Assembly: GCA_947474675.1 (NCBI GenBank)
Contig: CANJKA010000016.1
Location: 1-46,112, forward strand
Direction: 5' to 3'
Source: Flavobacteriales bacterium
Lineage (GTDB): Bacteria; Bacteroidota; Bacteroidia; Flavobacteriales_D; Crocinitomicaceae
DNA: 46,112 nucleotides
Translations under genes and position numbers: made by a program
The notes under the pieces: model-generated
Databases searched by the model: none
Seen by the model: the letters and a program-made list of their open reading frames with translations, nothing else
What the model was told of the DNA's origin: nothing
Part shown: positions 27,911-36,033 of the stretch, piece after piece
How the letters are laid out: every line of letters starts with the position of its first letter
Numbering within the stretch: position 1 is the stretch's first letter

Positions 27911-29689
27911 ATGTCTGAGAAAAAATCAATTATCAAAGGCATTTACAATTGGACATTTTTAGCCATTGTAATCGTTGCTATTGTTCTAATAAATATAATA
28001 AGTTCATTTGTTAATTCTAGAATAGATATCACTAAAGATCAACGTTTTTCTTTATCTAAAGGAACCGTTGATTTTTTATCAAATGAAAAAAGTTTCACTA
28101 ATCGATTAAATATAAAAATATATTTAGAAGGTAATCTTCCTGCGGAATTAAAAAACTTTAGAAACGCAATCGAAGATAAACTAAAAGAATTTAAAAAAGT
28201 AGCTGGAAATAGAATTGAATATCAATTTATAAATCCAATGACTGGAACAGAAGAAGAACAAAAAGAATTACATATATCCCTTTATAATAAAGGAAAAGGG
28301 ATTATGCCTATGGATATTGAATATACACAAGATGCTTCTATTAATCAATTATTAATGTGGCCTGGAGCCAATATAGAATATGAAGGTGAAACAGTAAACA
28401 CTCTTCAATTTCTACCTGGAACTCCTCCTGGAACCCCATACCAACTTACTGAAATATCAGAGATGATTGAAAATTCTATTAACAATTTAGAATACATGCT
28501 CATCAGTTCAATTAGAAGATCTACTCAAAAAAGAAAACCGAGAATAGCTTTTTTACAAGGACATGGTGAATCAAGATTTTCTCAAACTCAAAGAGTTAGA
28601 GCATTAATTTCACCATATTTTTCTTTAGCTGACATCAAAATAAATGATTCAATTGAAGCACTTGACAATGTAGACGGATTAATAATATCTAACCCTAAAA
28701 CAGTTTTTTCAGATAAAGATTTATACGTGATTGATCAATTTTTATTAAAAGGAGGAAGGTTAATGTGTTTTATAGATGCTTTAAAAATAGATGAAGACAC
28801 ATTAAATGCAAAAGGTACAACACATACTATTCGCTACAATAACCGTTTAGATAAAATGCTTTTTGATTATGGTTTAAAAATAAACGATAATTATGTATTA
28901 GATGTTCAATGTGCCCCAAAATCTGTTCCATTGGCTAAACAATCATCTATTCCTTGGTTTTATCATGTTTTGGCCACCCCGACTAAACACCCTATTGCTC
29001 GAAATATAGAATCAGTATCTCTAAAATACGTTTCTGAAATACAATTTGTAGGATCCTCTAAAACGAATGTTAAATCATCTATTTTAACTTCATCATCTAA
29101 TTCAGCTAAATCAGGAATGGCTCCTATGGTAAGTTTAGGGATAGCTCTAAATTTTGGAAAAAACCCAGAACTTGTTCCTAATCCTACAAATATAGCAAAC
29201 AGAATATGTTTAGCTGGCTTGGTAGAAGGGAAGTTTAATTCTCATTATAAAAACAGGATAGTTGATGAATTTTCAAAAAACCCTTTATCAAAATACAAAG
29301 AATCAAGTACAAAAGAAGGGAAGGTTTTATTGGTCGGCAATGGACGTTTTATTGAAAACAAATATGATTCGATGCCTTCAAAAGATGGTAAAAATATGAT
29401 GTATCGACCTCAACAAATAAATGATTTAAGATATGACCCCGAAATTAGAGTCCCTCATTCATTTGGTAATCAAGAGTTTTTTCAAAACATGGTTGACTAT
29501 ATGTTAGGTGATAATACCGTTATTGACATTAGAAGTAGACAAATAGATGTTCATGGAATAGATAAAGAAAAAATAAAAGAAGGGGCTACCTTTTATAAAA
29601 TAATTAATTTAATTGTTCCTTGTGGAATAATTCTGTTATTAGCATTTTCAATGCAACTTATTCGGAAAAGAAAATATTCTCAATTATAA
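27911..29689 (+). CDS. gldG: Gliding-motility ABC transporter auxiliary subunit GldG
   Basis: 592 residues with TM segments at both ends (about 15-37 and 568-585). The GldG/ABC-type uncharacterised-transport domain lies between them: FSLSKGTVDFLS, then VKIYLEGNLPAELKNFR-like text, LQGHGESRFSQTQR and the C-terminal NSHYKNRIVDEF region. It starts two bases after the gldF stop and is probably co-translated. The large domain should face the periplasm. Confidence 0.93.
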   Translation: MSEKKSIIKGIYNWTFLAIVIVAIVLINIISSFVNSRIDITKDQRFSLSKGTVDFLSNEKSFTNRLNIKIYLEGNLPAELKNFRNAIEDKLKEFKKVAGNRIEYQFINPMTGTEEEQKELHISLYNKGKGIMPMDIEYTQDASINQLLMWPGANIEYEGETVNTLQFLPGTPPGTPYQLTEISEMIENSINNLEYMLISSIRRSTQKRKPRIAFLQGHGESRFSQTQRVRALISPYFSLADIKINDSIEALDNVDGLIISNPKTVFSDKDLYVIDQFLLKGGRLMCFIDALKIDEDTLNAKGTTHTIRYNNRLDKMLFDYGLKINDNYVLDVQCAPKSVPLAKQSSIPWFYHVLATPTKHPIARNIESVSLKYVSEIQFVGSSKTNVKSSILTSSSNSAKSGMAPMVSLGIALNFGKNPELVPNPTNIANRICLAGLVEGKFNSHYKNRIVDEFSKNPLSKYKESSTKEGKVLLVGNGRFIENKYDSMPSKDGKNMMYRPQQINDLRYDPEIRVPHSFGNQEFFQNMVDYMLGDNTVIDIRSRQIDVHGIDKEKIKEGATFYKIINLIVPCGIILLLAFSMQLIRKRKYSQL

Positions 29690-29703
29690 AATATTTTAAT
29701 AAA

Positions 29704-29812
29704 AATAAGAAAGAAGTCCTGATCTTAAATTAATCACCAAAACCGATGACTTTAAGATTTCAGCACAACACTAATAATCAACTCATTAGATAGTTAAAAA
29801 TAAAAAAATAAT
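29704..29812. repeat. Intergenic repeat, copy 1 (gldG to DUF4340 gap)
   Basis: Starts AATAAGAAAGAAGTC, contains a hairpin (ATCTTAAA 29722-29729 with TTTAAGAT 29751-29758) with CAAAACCGAT in its loop, and ends AGATAGTTAAAAATAAAA. A diverged copy lies at 35803-35940. Confidence 0.45.
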
Positions 29813-30847
29813 ATGAAAAAACCAATTAGTCTTATAACAGCTTTATTAATACTGGTAGTCATAGGTTGGTATGCAAATAATTTGATAAACAATAGCGGTG
29901 TTTCAAATTCTGAATTAATTGCTTTCAATATTAAAGATATTGAAACGGTTGATAAAATAATAATTAAAGATCCATATGATAACAAAATAGAAATTGTCAA
30001 AAACGGGAATGAATGGACTACCGCTAAAGGTAATTGTATTCAACAACAAAGCGTAACTTTCATTCTTGAAGCATTTAAAAAAATTGAATTTAAAGGATAC
30101 CTTCCTGAAGGGGCGAGAGAAAATTCACTAAAAATGCTAACAACTCAACATACAAGTGTTGAAATATTTCAAAATGGTCAATGGACTAAGACCTGGTATA
30201 TTGGGACATCATCTCAAGATCATTTTGGACAAATAATGCTTCTTGATTCAGATGAGTTTGGAAAAAGTGACTTACCTGTAATCATGAAAATAAAAGGTCT
30301 GAATGGAATTATTTCACCTCGATTTTTTGCTGATAACAGAAAATGGATGTGCACTAAAATTTTTGAAGTTCCAATAAGCAACATCTCTAAAGTTGAAGTA
30401 AAATATGTCAAAGAGCCTTCTAGAAGTTTTACCGTATCTAAAAATGGAGCAAAATTATCCGTTACCCAAAATGGAGTAGATCTTCCGAGTGTAGATACTT
30501 CTATGATATTTAATTATTTAAACTGTTTTAAAAAGATACACTTTGAATCTGCTAATTTTGATTTAGATAATAAAAGCATTGACAGCTTGAAAAAAACAAC
30601 ACCATTTGCTATTTTAACTTTAACCGAAACGAATAAAACAAAAACAAAGCTTCGTATGTTTAAAATAAAAACCGAAACGAAACAAGAAAATGAATTTGGT
30701 AAGTTGGTGGATACAGATATTGATAAATTTTGGTGTGAATTACCGAATGGTGAAATCGTAAAATGCCAATTCTTTGTTTTTAATAAAATATTGCTTGGTC
30801 ATGTTTATTTTCCATTAAAATTAGACGAAAAAGTAACAAATAATTAA
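29813..30847 (+). CDS. DUF4340 domain protein
   Basis: 344 residues with one N-terminal TM (5-22), then two repeats of a strand-rich unit: VDKIIIKDPYDNKIEIVKNGNEW ... and ISKVEVKYVKEPSRSFTVSKNGAKLSV ..., the typical DUF4340 pattern. The family usually sits downstream of GldG-type ABC genes, as here, and probably interacts with that transporter in the periplasm; its role is unknown. A 123-base gap with a hairpin repeat separates it from gldG. Confidence 0.8.
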   Translation: MKKPISLITALLILVVIGWYANNLINNSGVSNSELIAFNIKDIETVDKIIIKDPYDNKIEIVKNGNEWTTAKGNCIQQQSVTFILEAFKKIEFKGYLPEGARENSLKMLTTQHTSVEIFQNGQWTKTWYIGTSSQDHFGQIMLLDSDEFGKSDLPVIMKIKGLNGIISPRFFADNRKWMCTKIFEVPISNISKVEVKYVKEPSRSFTVSKNGAKLSVTQNGVDLPSVDTSMIFNYLNCFKKIHFESANFDLDNKSIDSLKKTTPFAILTLTETNKTKTKLRMFKIKTETKQENEFGKLVDTDIDKFWCELPNGEIVKCQFFVFNKILLGHVYFPLKLDEKVTNN

Positions 30848-30935
30848 TTTTAGAATCGCTTTATTTAATAAAAGAAGCAATTTTCATTTAAAAATTTAAA
30901 GGGAGATTCAATAGAATTTAAAAGACATTAACCTT

Positions 30936-31799
30936 TTAAACTCTATCTAAAACGTATCTTATTAAATCATCCATTTCTTTTGAAAACCCTTTTGAAAATT
31001 CATTATTAGGTCTATTCGCAACTCCTAGACATATTGTAGCACAATTGTGACCTAATCCTTTTCCTAAAGCAAAAAGTGCAGAACTCTCCATTTCAAAATT
31101 AGTAATTTTATGATCTTTAAATCTAAAAGTAGTTAATCGATCATTCATAGATTCAATTTTTAAACCCAAACGTAAAGATCTTCCTTGTGGTCCATAAAAA
31201 CCGCTGCTTGTAACTGTAACACCTTTAAATGTTTTTACAGATTCTAAACTTAAAACCAATTTCGATGAAGCTTTAGAAACATAAGGTTGAATTTTATCTG
31301 ATAATTGTAAATGTTGAATAATTTCATTATTTAAAACAATTTCTTCCTGACTAAAATCAATTGGATAAAAATGTGCAACATTATCTAATCCTAACGCATG
31401 AGTAGAAAGAATATAAGAATGTAAAGGGATTTCAGGTTGTAAAATACCACATGTTCCAATTCTTATAATATCAAGAGATACTAGTTCATTTTTCGGCACT
31501 CTTTCTTTAAAATCTATATTCACTAAAGCATCTAATTCATTAATAACAATATCTATATTATCAGTTCCGATACCAGTCGAAATTATTGTAAGCCTCTTCC
31601 CATTATAAAGCCCTGTTAACGTGCAAAATTCTCTATGCTGAAACTGAAATTCAATCGAATCAAAAAAATCACCAATTAAACTTACTCGTTCTTGATCACC
31701 AACAACAATTATCTTATGAGAAATGTTTTCCGGGAAAATTCCAAGATGATAAACTTGACCAAGATCATTTAATACTAATTCTGAATCTGGAAAATGCAT
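30936..31799 (-). CDS. Nucleoside (uridine-type) phosphorylase
   Basis: 287 residues of the PNP/UDP family. VGDQERVSLIG binds phosphate, STGIGTDNIDI is the central active-site loop, RIGTCGIL follows, and NFEMESSALFALG holds the ribose-binding Met-Glu. The enzyme cleaves nucleosides with phosphate to base and ribose-1-phosphate. Substrate choice (uridine or purine) cannot be fixed by eye, although the Udp-like subgroup fits best. It follows the DUF4197 gene by 24 bases on the same strand, so they likely share a transcript. Confidence 0.88.
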   Translation of the reverse strand: MHFPDSELVLNDLGQVYHLGIFPENISHKIIVVGDQERVSLIGDFFDSIEFQFQHREFCTLTGLYNGKRLTIISTGIGTDNIDIVINELDALVNIDFKERVPKNELVSLDIIRIGTCGILQPEIPLHSYILSTHALGLDNVAHFYPIDFSQEEIVLNNEIIQHLQLSDKIQPYVSKASSKLVLSLESVKTFKGVTVTSSGFYGPQGRSLRLGLKIESMNDRLTTFRFKDHKITNFEMESSALFALGKGLGHNCATICLGVANRPNNEFSKGFSKEMDDLIRYVLDRV

Positions 31800-31823
31800 A
31801 TACTTTGATTAATAACGTTTGTA

Positions 31824-32570
31824 TTATAATTTAATACTACCGAAAACTTTGATTAATAAATCAGAAACTCGTGCCATTGGATCAAGTCTAATTTTATTCT
31901 CTTCCTTTTCTACCATTAAAAACAATCCTGAAATTGCTTTTTTAGTAACATAATCATTCAAATCTGGATTGATTTGTTGACCTCCAGTAAGTTTCATAGC
32001 GGTATTATACTTTGTAATGATTGGATTCCAATAATCAGTAAGTTTAACTGTAGAAATTGCCGCCTCTACTTTAGGTCTGAAAGCAGCTATTAATTGTTGT
32101 GTAGTTTGATCTTTTAAAAATTTGGTTGCAGCACCATTTCCTCCATTCAAAATTGCAAATCCATCTTGAACACTCATATTAGTAATTGAATTCATGAAAA
32201 TAGATAATGCCTCTTTTGTAGCTTCTTCAGCAGCTCTATTTAAAGTTGTTTCAAATTTATCAACTTGAGTTTCCATTTTCCATTCGATTGCTTTTTGCTT
32301 TATTTTTATAGCATCTTCAGGAAAAGGCAAACGAATTTCAGTATTTTTTAAAAAACCATCAGTCACTGATGTTAAATTAACTGAATTTTTAATACCTACA
32401 GTTAGAGCTTCTTTCAATCCCGAAATCACCTCGCCATTCGTTAATTTAGGTGCCTCAGTTGAAGTTGAAGCTGGAGCTAAAACAACACCTGCAACTTCTT
32501 CAAGAACTTCACAAGAAGTTAAAACTGTTATGATTGTTAAGATTGCGAAAGTATAAATGATTTTTTTCAT
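31824..32570 (-). CDS. DUF4197 lipoprotein
   Basis: 248 residues. A lipoprotein signal with lipobox LTSC (Cys20) is followed by a Ser/Thr/Pro-rich linker and the DUF4197 domain from LTNGEVISGLKEALTVG (about 43) to LDPMARVSDLLIKVFG, mostly helical. It should be lipid-anchored in the periplasm; function unknown. A TACATTTG -7 box at 32612-32619, within the end of dnaX, gives it its own promoter. Confidence 0.85.
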   Translation of the reverse strand: MKKIIYTFAILTIITVLTSCEVLEEVAGVVLAPASTSTEAPKLTNGEVISGLKEALTVGIKNSVNLTSVTDGFLKNTEIRLPFPEDAIKIKQKAIEWKMETQVDKFETTLNRAAEEATKEALSIFMNSITNMSVQDGFAILNGGNGAATKFLKDQTTQQLIAAFRPKVEAAISTVKLTDYWNPIITKYNTAMKLTGGQQINPDLNDYVTKKAISGLFLMVEKEENKIRLDPMARVSDLLIKVFGSIKL

Positions 32571-32611
32571 ATTCTTTTTGTAATAGTTATTTTAAAATAG
32601 TTGTCTTTTAA

Positions 32612-32619
32612 CAAATGTA
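32612..32619 (-). promoter_or_regulatory. -7 box of the DUF4197 operon
   Basis: TACATTTG on the minus strand, 41 bases upstream of the DUF4197 ATG and just after the dnaX stop. Confidence 0.45.
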
Positions 32620-32630
32620 ATACCAAAAAC

Positions 32631-33245
32631 TTAAAACTCAATATCGAGATTGAAAATCGTTTTAAAAGAATGCAAATTCGGATTTTTTCTTGCCATAGAA
32701 GCAAAACGATCTTTACCAGTCAAAAACTTAACCTCTGAATCTTTATCTTCAGATAAAAAGAAATCAACTGATATTTCATAATTTTTTAATTCTTGCCTCA
32801 AAAAGCCAATCAAGTCATGGACATGAGGCGTAATATAATCAATTTGAACTTGATTATCAACTTCCATAGTAAAGAAAACTTCGTCCTTAATTTTTGGATC
32901 ACGCTTGATCATTGCATTATAAAAAGTTTCTAAACCTTTGCTTTTCATTTCATGAGCATAGCGTCTCCAAGCCATTTTAACCTGATCAAAACTAAATTTC
33001 TCCTTCAATAAGGGTTGATTCAAATTAATATCATTTGAAATACTCTCTTGGGAAGGTAGAAGTATTTTTTTTATCGAAACATTAGACGTATTCAATTGAC
33101 CTGATGGTGCAGTAAGAACTTTTGCTTCTATTTTAGTGAAACTTGTTACAGAAGTAACTGGGCTTTTTACTGTATTAACTTTAGCATTTACACCCTCTAA
33201 AGCCTGTTCAGGAAACGGAATTATCTGAACTGGGTCTGTTAATCG
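32631..33245 (-). CDS. dnaX: dnaX, tau-specific C-terminal part (read after a -1 frameshift)
   Basis: A 204-residue continuation of DnaX. A Ser/Thr/Val-rich linker of about 85 residues follows, then the Bacteroidota tau C-terminal domain (FDQVKMAWRRYAHEMKSKGLETFYNAMI ... NPNLHSFKTIFNLDIEF). The same frame extends back to a GTG at 33278, but that overlaps the gamma frame and is unlikely as a start. Joined at the A10 run it gives a 574-residue tau, a normal size for the family. The tau part should bind the polymerase alpha subunit and helicase. Confidence 0.8.
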   Translation of the reverse strand, partial: RLTDPVQIIPFPEQALEGVNAKVNTVKSPVTSVTSFTKIEAKVLTAPSGQLNTSNVSIKKILLPSQESISNDINLNQPLLKEKFSFDQVKMAWRRYAHEMKSKGLETFYNAMIKRDPKIKDEVFFTMEVDNQVQIDYITPHVHDLIGFLRQELKNYEISVDFFLSEDKDSEVKFLTGKDRFASMARKNPNLHSFKTIFNLDIEF

Positions 33246-33267
33246 TTTTTTTTTTCGAACTCCTTTT
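33203..33267 (-). promoter_or_regulatory. Programmed frameshift signal of dnaX
   Basis: On the minus strand: AAAAGGAG (33260-33267), a Shine-Dalgarno-like stimulator; four bases on, an A10 run (33246-33255) ending in the heptamer A AAA AAC in the zero frame; a stop codon two codons later; and 11 bases downstream a stem CCaGTTCAG/CTGAACaGG (33225-33233 with 33203-33211). This is the same three-part plan as E. coli dnaX. Confidence 0.7.
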
Positions 33268-34354
33268 GAATAGAGCACAATTGCATAAGAGCCATTTCAA
33301 CCAATAATCGATGATTTTTAGAAGTTTTATATTCAACATCAGTCTTACTTAAGACTCCTAAAGCTCGTAATAACTGATTACCATCAATTAGTTTTGATTG
33401 ATCAATATATCTTTGTTCAACTGCTTCTCCTGCTTCTAACAATTTAGCAGTTCGAACATCTTTACAAACTAATAAATTTCTATAATGATCAGACAAACCA
33501 ACAACAAAGTTATGAGGATCAAATCCTTTTTCAATAATATCATTTAATAATAAAAGAGAACTTGGAATATCTTCTTTTTGAGCACTTTCAACAATTCGGA
33601 AATAATAATCGTAATCAAGAATATTTAAATTATCAATAACACTTTGATAAGTTATGGTATTTCCAGCAAATGTAACAATTTGATCAAATATAGATAAAGC
33701 ATCTCTCAAAGCACCATCAGCTTTTTGACCAATTAAATGCAAAGCCTCAGGATCAGCAGTAATTTGTTCTTTTATTGCAATTGAAGCTAAATGATCCGCA
33801 ATATCAACAACTTTAATTCTATTAAAATCAAAAATTTGACATCTTGATAAAATAGTTGGAATAATTTTATGCTTCTCAGTTGTCGCTAAAATAAAAATGG
33901 CATGTTTTGGTGGTTCTTCTAAAGTTTTCAAAAAAGCATTAAAAGCCGATGTAGATAACATGTGGACCTCATCAATTATATAGACTTTATGCGAACCTAA
34001 TTGAGGAGCAATTCTAACTTGATCAATTAAGCTACGAATATCGTCTACTGAATTGTTCGATGCACCATCCAATTCATACACATTTAAAGATGCACCTGAA
34101 TTAAAAGACAAACAAGATTCACACTGATCACACGCTTCTGTTACTTCCGACTTATTAAAACAATTAATCGTTTTTGCTAAAATCCTTGCTGTTGTAGTTT
34201 TTCCTACACCTCTAGAACCACAAAATAAAAAAGCTTGTGCTAAATGATTATTTTTAATAGCATTCTTCAACGTTGATGTAATAGATTTTTGACCAACGAC
34301 AGTGTCGAAGGTTTGCGGTCTATACTTACGTGCTGATACTACAAAATCACCCAT
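33239..34354 (-). CDS. dnaX: DNA polymerase III subunit gamma (zero-frame product of dnaX)
   Basis: 371 residues ending just past the A10 slippery run. Walker A GSRGVGKT (46-53); a Cys4 zinc module at Cys65, 75, 78 and 81; Walker B YIIDEVH (125-131); the sensor/arginine-finger SRC near 172; domain III from about 240. This is the complete clamp-loader ATPase, matching a gamma form. A frameshift yields the longer tau. A TAACTTTG -7 box four bases before the ATG suggests a leaderless transcript. It is divergent from dnaN. Confidence 0.93.
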   Translation of the reverse strand: MGDFVVSARKYRPQTFDTVVGQKSITSTLKNAIKNNHLAQAFLFCGSRGVGKTTTARILAKTINCFNKSEVTEACDQCESCLSFNSGASLNVYELDGASNNSVDDIRSLIDQVRIAPQLGSHKVYIIDEVHMLSTSAFNAFLKTLEEPPKHAIFILATTEKHKIIPTILSRCQIFDFNRIKVVDIADHLASIAIKEQITADPEALHLIGQKADGALRDALSIFDQIVTFAGNTITYQSVIDNLNILDYDYYFRIVESAQKEDIPSSLLLLNDIIEKGFDPHNFVVGLSDHYRNLLVCKDVRTAKLLEAGEAVEQRYIDQSKLIDGNQLLRALGVLSKTDVEYKTSKNHRLLVEMALMQLCSIQKEFEKKND

Positions 34355-34358
34355 AATG

Positions 34359-34366
34359 CAAAGTTA
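34359..34366 (-). promoter_or_regulatory. -7 box of dnaX, predicting a leaderless mRNA
   Basis: TAACTTTG on the minus strand ends four bases before the ATG. With a -7 centred box the start of transcription would fall at or one base before the ATG. Confidence 0.45.
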
Positions 34367-34542
34367 ATCATTTTTTCGACTTTAAAATCGTCTGTTAATA
34401 AAAAACAAATTTACACCTAAAAAAAGCTTAAATAAACATTTTAAATTATTGACTTACAATGCTTTAAAAATAAAATAATTATAAATTTGATTTTGTGAAG
34501 AACTAAGAATAAAAAGTAATAAATCAGACAATAAATCTAATA

Positions 34543-34578
34543 AATTGTATTTACATTTGTTCTTTGAAGAATACAATT
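34543..34578 (+). promoter_or_regulatory. -7 box and inverted repeat in front of dnaN
   Basis: TACATTTG at 34552-34559 fits the -7 consensus. It is bracketed by AATTGTATT (34543-34551) and its exact complement AATACAATT (34570-34578), which could be an operator or a 5'-end hairpin. Confidence 0.45.
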
Positions 34579-34598
34579 GCATAATTTAATATTATCAC

Positions 34599-35717
34599 AT
34601 GAACTTTATTTTATCAAGCACAACACTTTTAAGACACTTACAAAGTATTTCAGGTGTTCTAGCAACAAGTAATACTCTTCCAATTTTAGACAATTTCTTG
34701 TTTGAAATCACTGATGGAAACCTTGTAGTTTCAGCATCTGACCTGGAAACTACAATGAGAACTAGTTTAGATGTAGAGGCAAAAGAAGCTGGTAAAATTG
34801 CAATTCCTGCAAAATTATTATTAGAAGTTTTAAAAAATCTTCCAGATCAGCCTTGTACATTTTCTGTCGATATGTCTAATTTCGGAATTGAAATAGCTTA
34901 TGACAACGGTAAATCAAAAATGGTTGGTTATAATGGTGATGATTACCCTAAAACTCCGAAAATAGAAAAAAGTAACACGTTAAAAATTGCTGGTGAAATT
35001 ATCTCTAAAGCAATCAATAAAACAATATTTGCTACTGGAAATGATGATTTAAGACCAGTGATGAGTGGTGTTTTTTGCCAGTTTTCACCTGAAGAAATTA
35101 CATTTGTAGCTACAGACGCACATAAATTAGTACGTTATAGAAGAACAGATTCTCAAGCTTCGGGAAGTTCATCTTTCATCCTTCCTAAAAAACCTTTAAA
35201 TCTGCTAAAATCAAATTTGCGTGGTGAAGAAGAAGTCTTAGTAGAGTTTGACGAATCAAATGTTGTGTTTACATTTAATGACATTGTTTTAATTTGCCGT
35301 CTTATTGATGGTAAATACCCAAATTACGAAGCGGTAATACCTAAAGAAAATCCAAATGTTCTAACAATTGACAGAGTTCAATTCTTAAGTTCAATAAAAC
35401 GTGTGTCTATTTTTGCAAATAAAACAACACATCAAATAAAATTAAAACTTGCTGGTTCTGAATTAGCTTTATCTGCTGAAGATATTGACTTTTCAAATGA
35501 ATCAAATGAAAGATTGACCTGTAATTATGATGGTGATGACATGGAGATCGGTTTTAATTCAAGATTCTTAATGGAAATGTTAAACAACATGGACACTTCT
35601 GAAATTAAACTAGAAATGAGTGATCCGAGTCGTGCAGGATTGTTAACACCTGCTTCTAAAGATAATGAAAGTGAAGATATATTGATGCTAGTTATGCCTG
35701 TCATGTTAAATAGATAA
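34599..35717 (+). CDS. dnaN: DNA polymerase III sliding clamp (beta subunit)
   Basis: 372 residues, standard length, three clamp domains. It begins MNFILSSTTLLRHLQSISGV and has LPILDNFLFE and VFCQFSPEEITFVATDAHKL; the C-terminal pocket segment LMLVMPVMLNR binds clamp-interaction motifs of polymerase and the clamp loader. A ring of two clamps encircles DNA and is loaded by the DnaX complex encoded divergently next door. A terminator follows. Confidence 0.97.
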   Translation: MNFILSSTTLLRHLQSISGVLATSNTLPILDNFLFEITDGNLVVSASDLETTMRTSLDVEAKEAGKIAIPAKLLLEVLKNLPDQPCTFSVDMSNFGIEIAYDNGKSKMVGYNGDDYPKTPKIEKSNTLKIAGEIISKAINKTIFATGNDDLRPVMSGVFCQFSPEEITFVATDAHKLVRYRRTDSQASGSSSFILPKKPLNLLKSNLRGEEEVLVEFDESNVVFTFNDIVLICRLIDGKYPNYEAVIPKENPNVLTIDRVQFLSSIKRVSIFANKTTHQIKLKLAGSELALSAEDIDFSNESNERLTCNYDGDDMEIGFNSRFLMEMLNNMDTSEIKLEMSDPSRAGLLTPASKDNESEDILMLVMPVMLNR

Positions 35718-35739
35718 ATAATATAATCTTACCGAATTT

Positions 35740-35768
35740 AAAATCCTTACAAGTTTTGTATGGATTTT
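35740..35768 (+). terminator. Rho-independent terminator of dnaN
   Basis: AAAATCC-T-TACAA (35740-35752) pairs with TTGTA-T-GGATTTT (35756-35768) around GTT with one T-T mismatch, then more T to 35773. Confidence 0.85.
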
Positions 35769-35802
35769 TTTTTGAACCAAATTAAACACAATTCGATAAA
35801 AA

Positions 35803-35940
35803 AATAAGAATAAAGAAGTCTATTAAATGGTTCAAAACCGATTTAATTGACTACAATAAAAACTAATGCGAATCTATTATACCTATTATAAGATCAATAA
35901 ACAGTTTCAATCACTAAATAGTTAGAGATAAAATAATAAT
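35803..35940. repeat. Intergenic repeat, copy 2, with a strong hairpin
   Basis: Starts AATAAGAATAAAGAAGTC. The hairpin AGTC-T-ATTAAAT-GGTT / AACC-G-ATTTAAT-T-GACT spans 35817-35852. Ends CTAAATAGTTAGAGATAAAA. Start, loop (CAAAACCGAT) and end match the copy at 29704-29812. It occupies most of the 300-base gap between dnaN and the next gene. Confidence 0.45.
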
Positions 35941-36003
35941 AAGTTATAATTAATTTTACACTTAATTAATATTAAATAGTTAAACTAATCAATTTAATTA
36001 AAA

Positions 36004-36011
36004 TATTTTTG
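36004..36011 (+). promoter_or_regulatory. -7 box of the 36034 T9SS gene
   Basis: TATTTTTG places the transcription start near 36015, after which no in-frame ATG, GTG or TTG exists before the signal-peptide codons. Confidence 0.45.
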
Positions 36012-36033
36012 TAGTTTTGACTACAAATTACTT

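Noticed and set aside
33276..33278. GTG start of a separate 215-residue gene downstream of dnaX
   Set aside because: The product is the tau C-terminal domain and overlaps the gamma frame; a frameshift explains it better than an independent gene.
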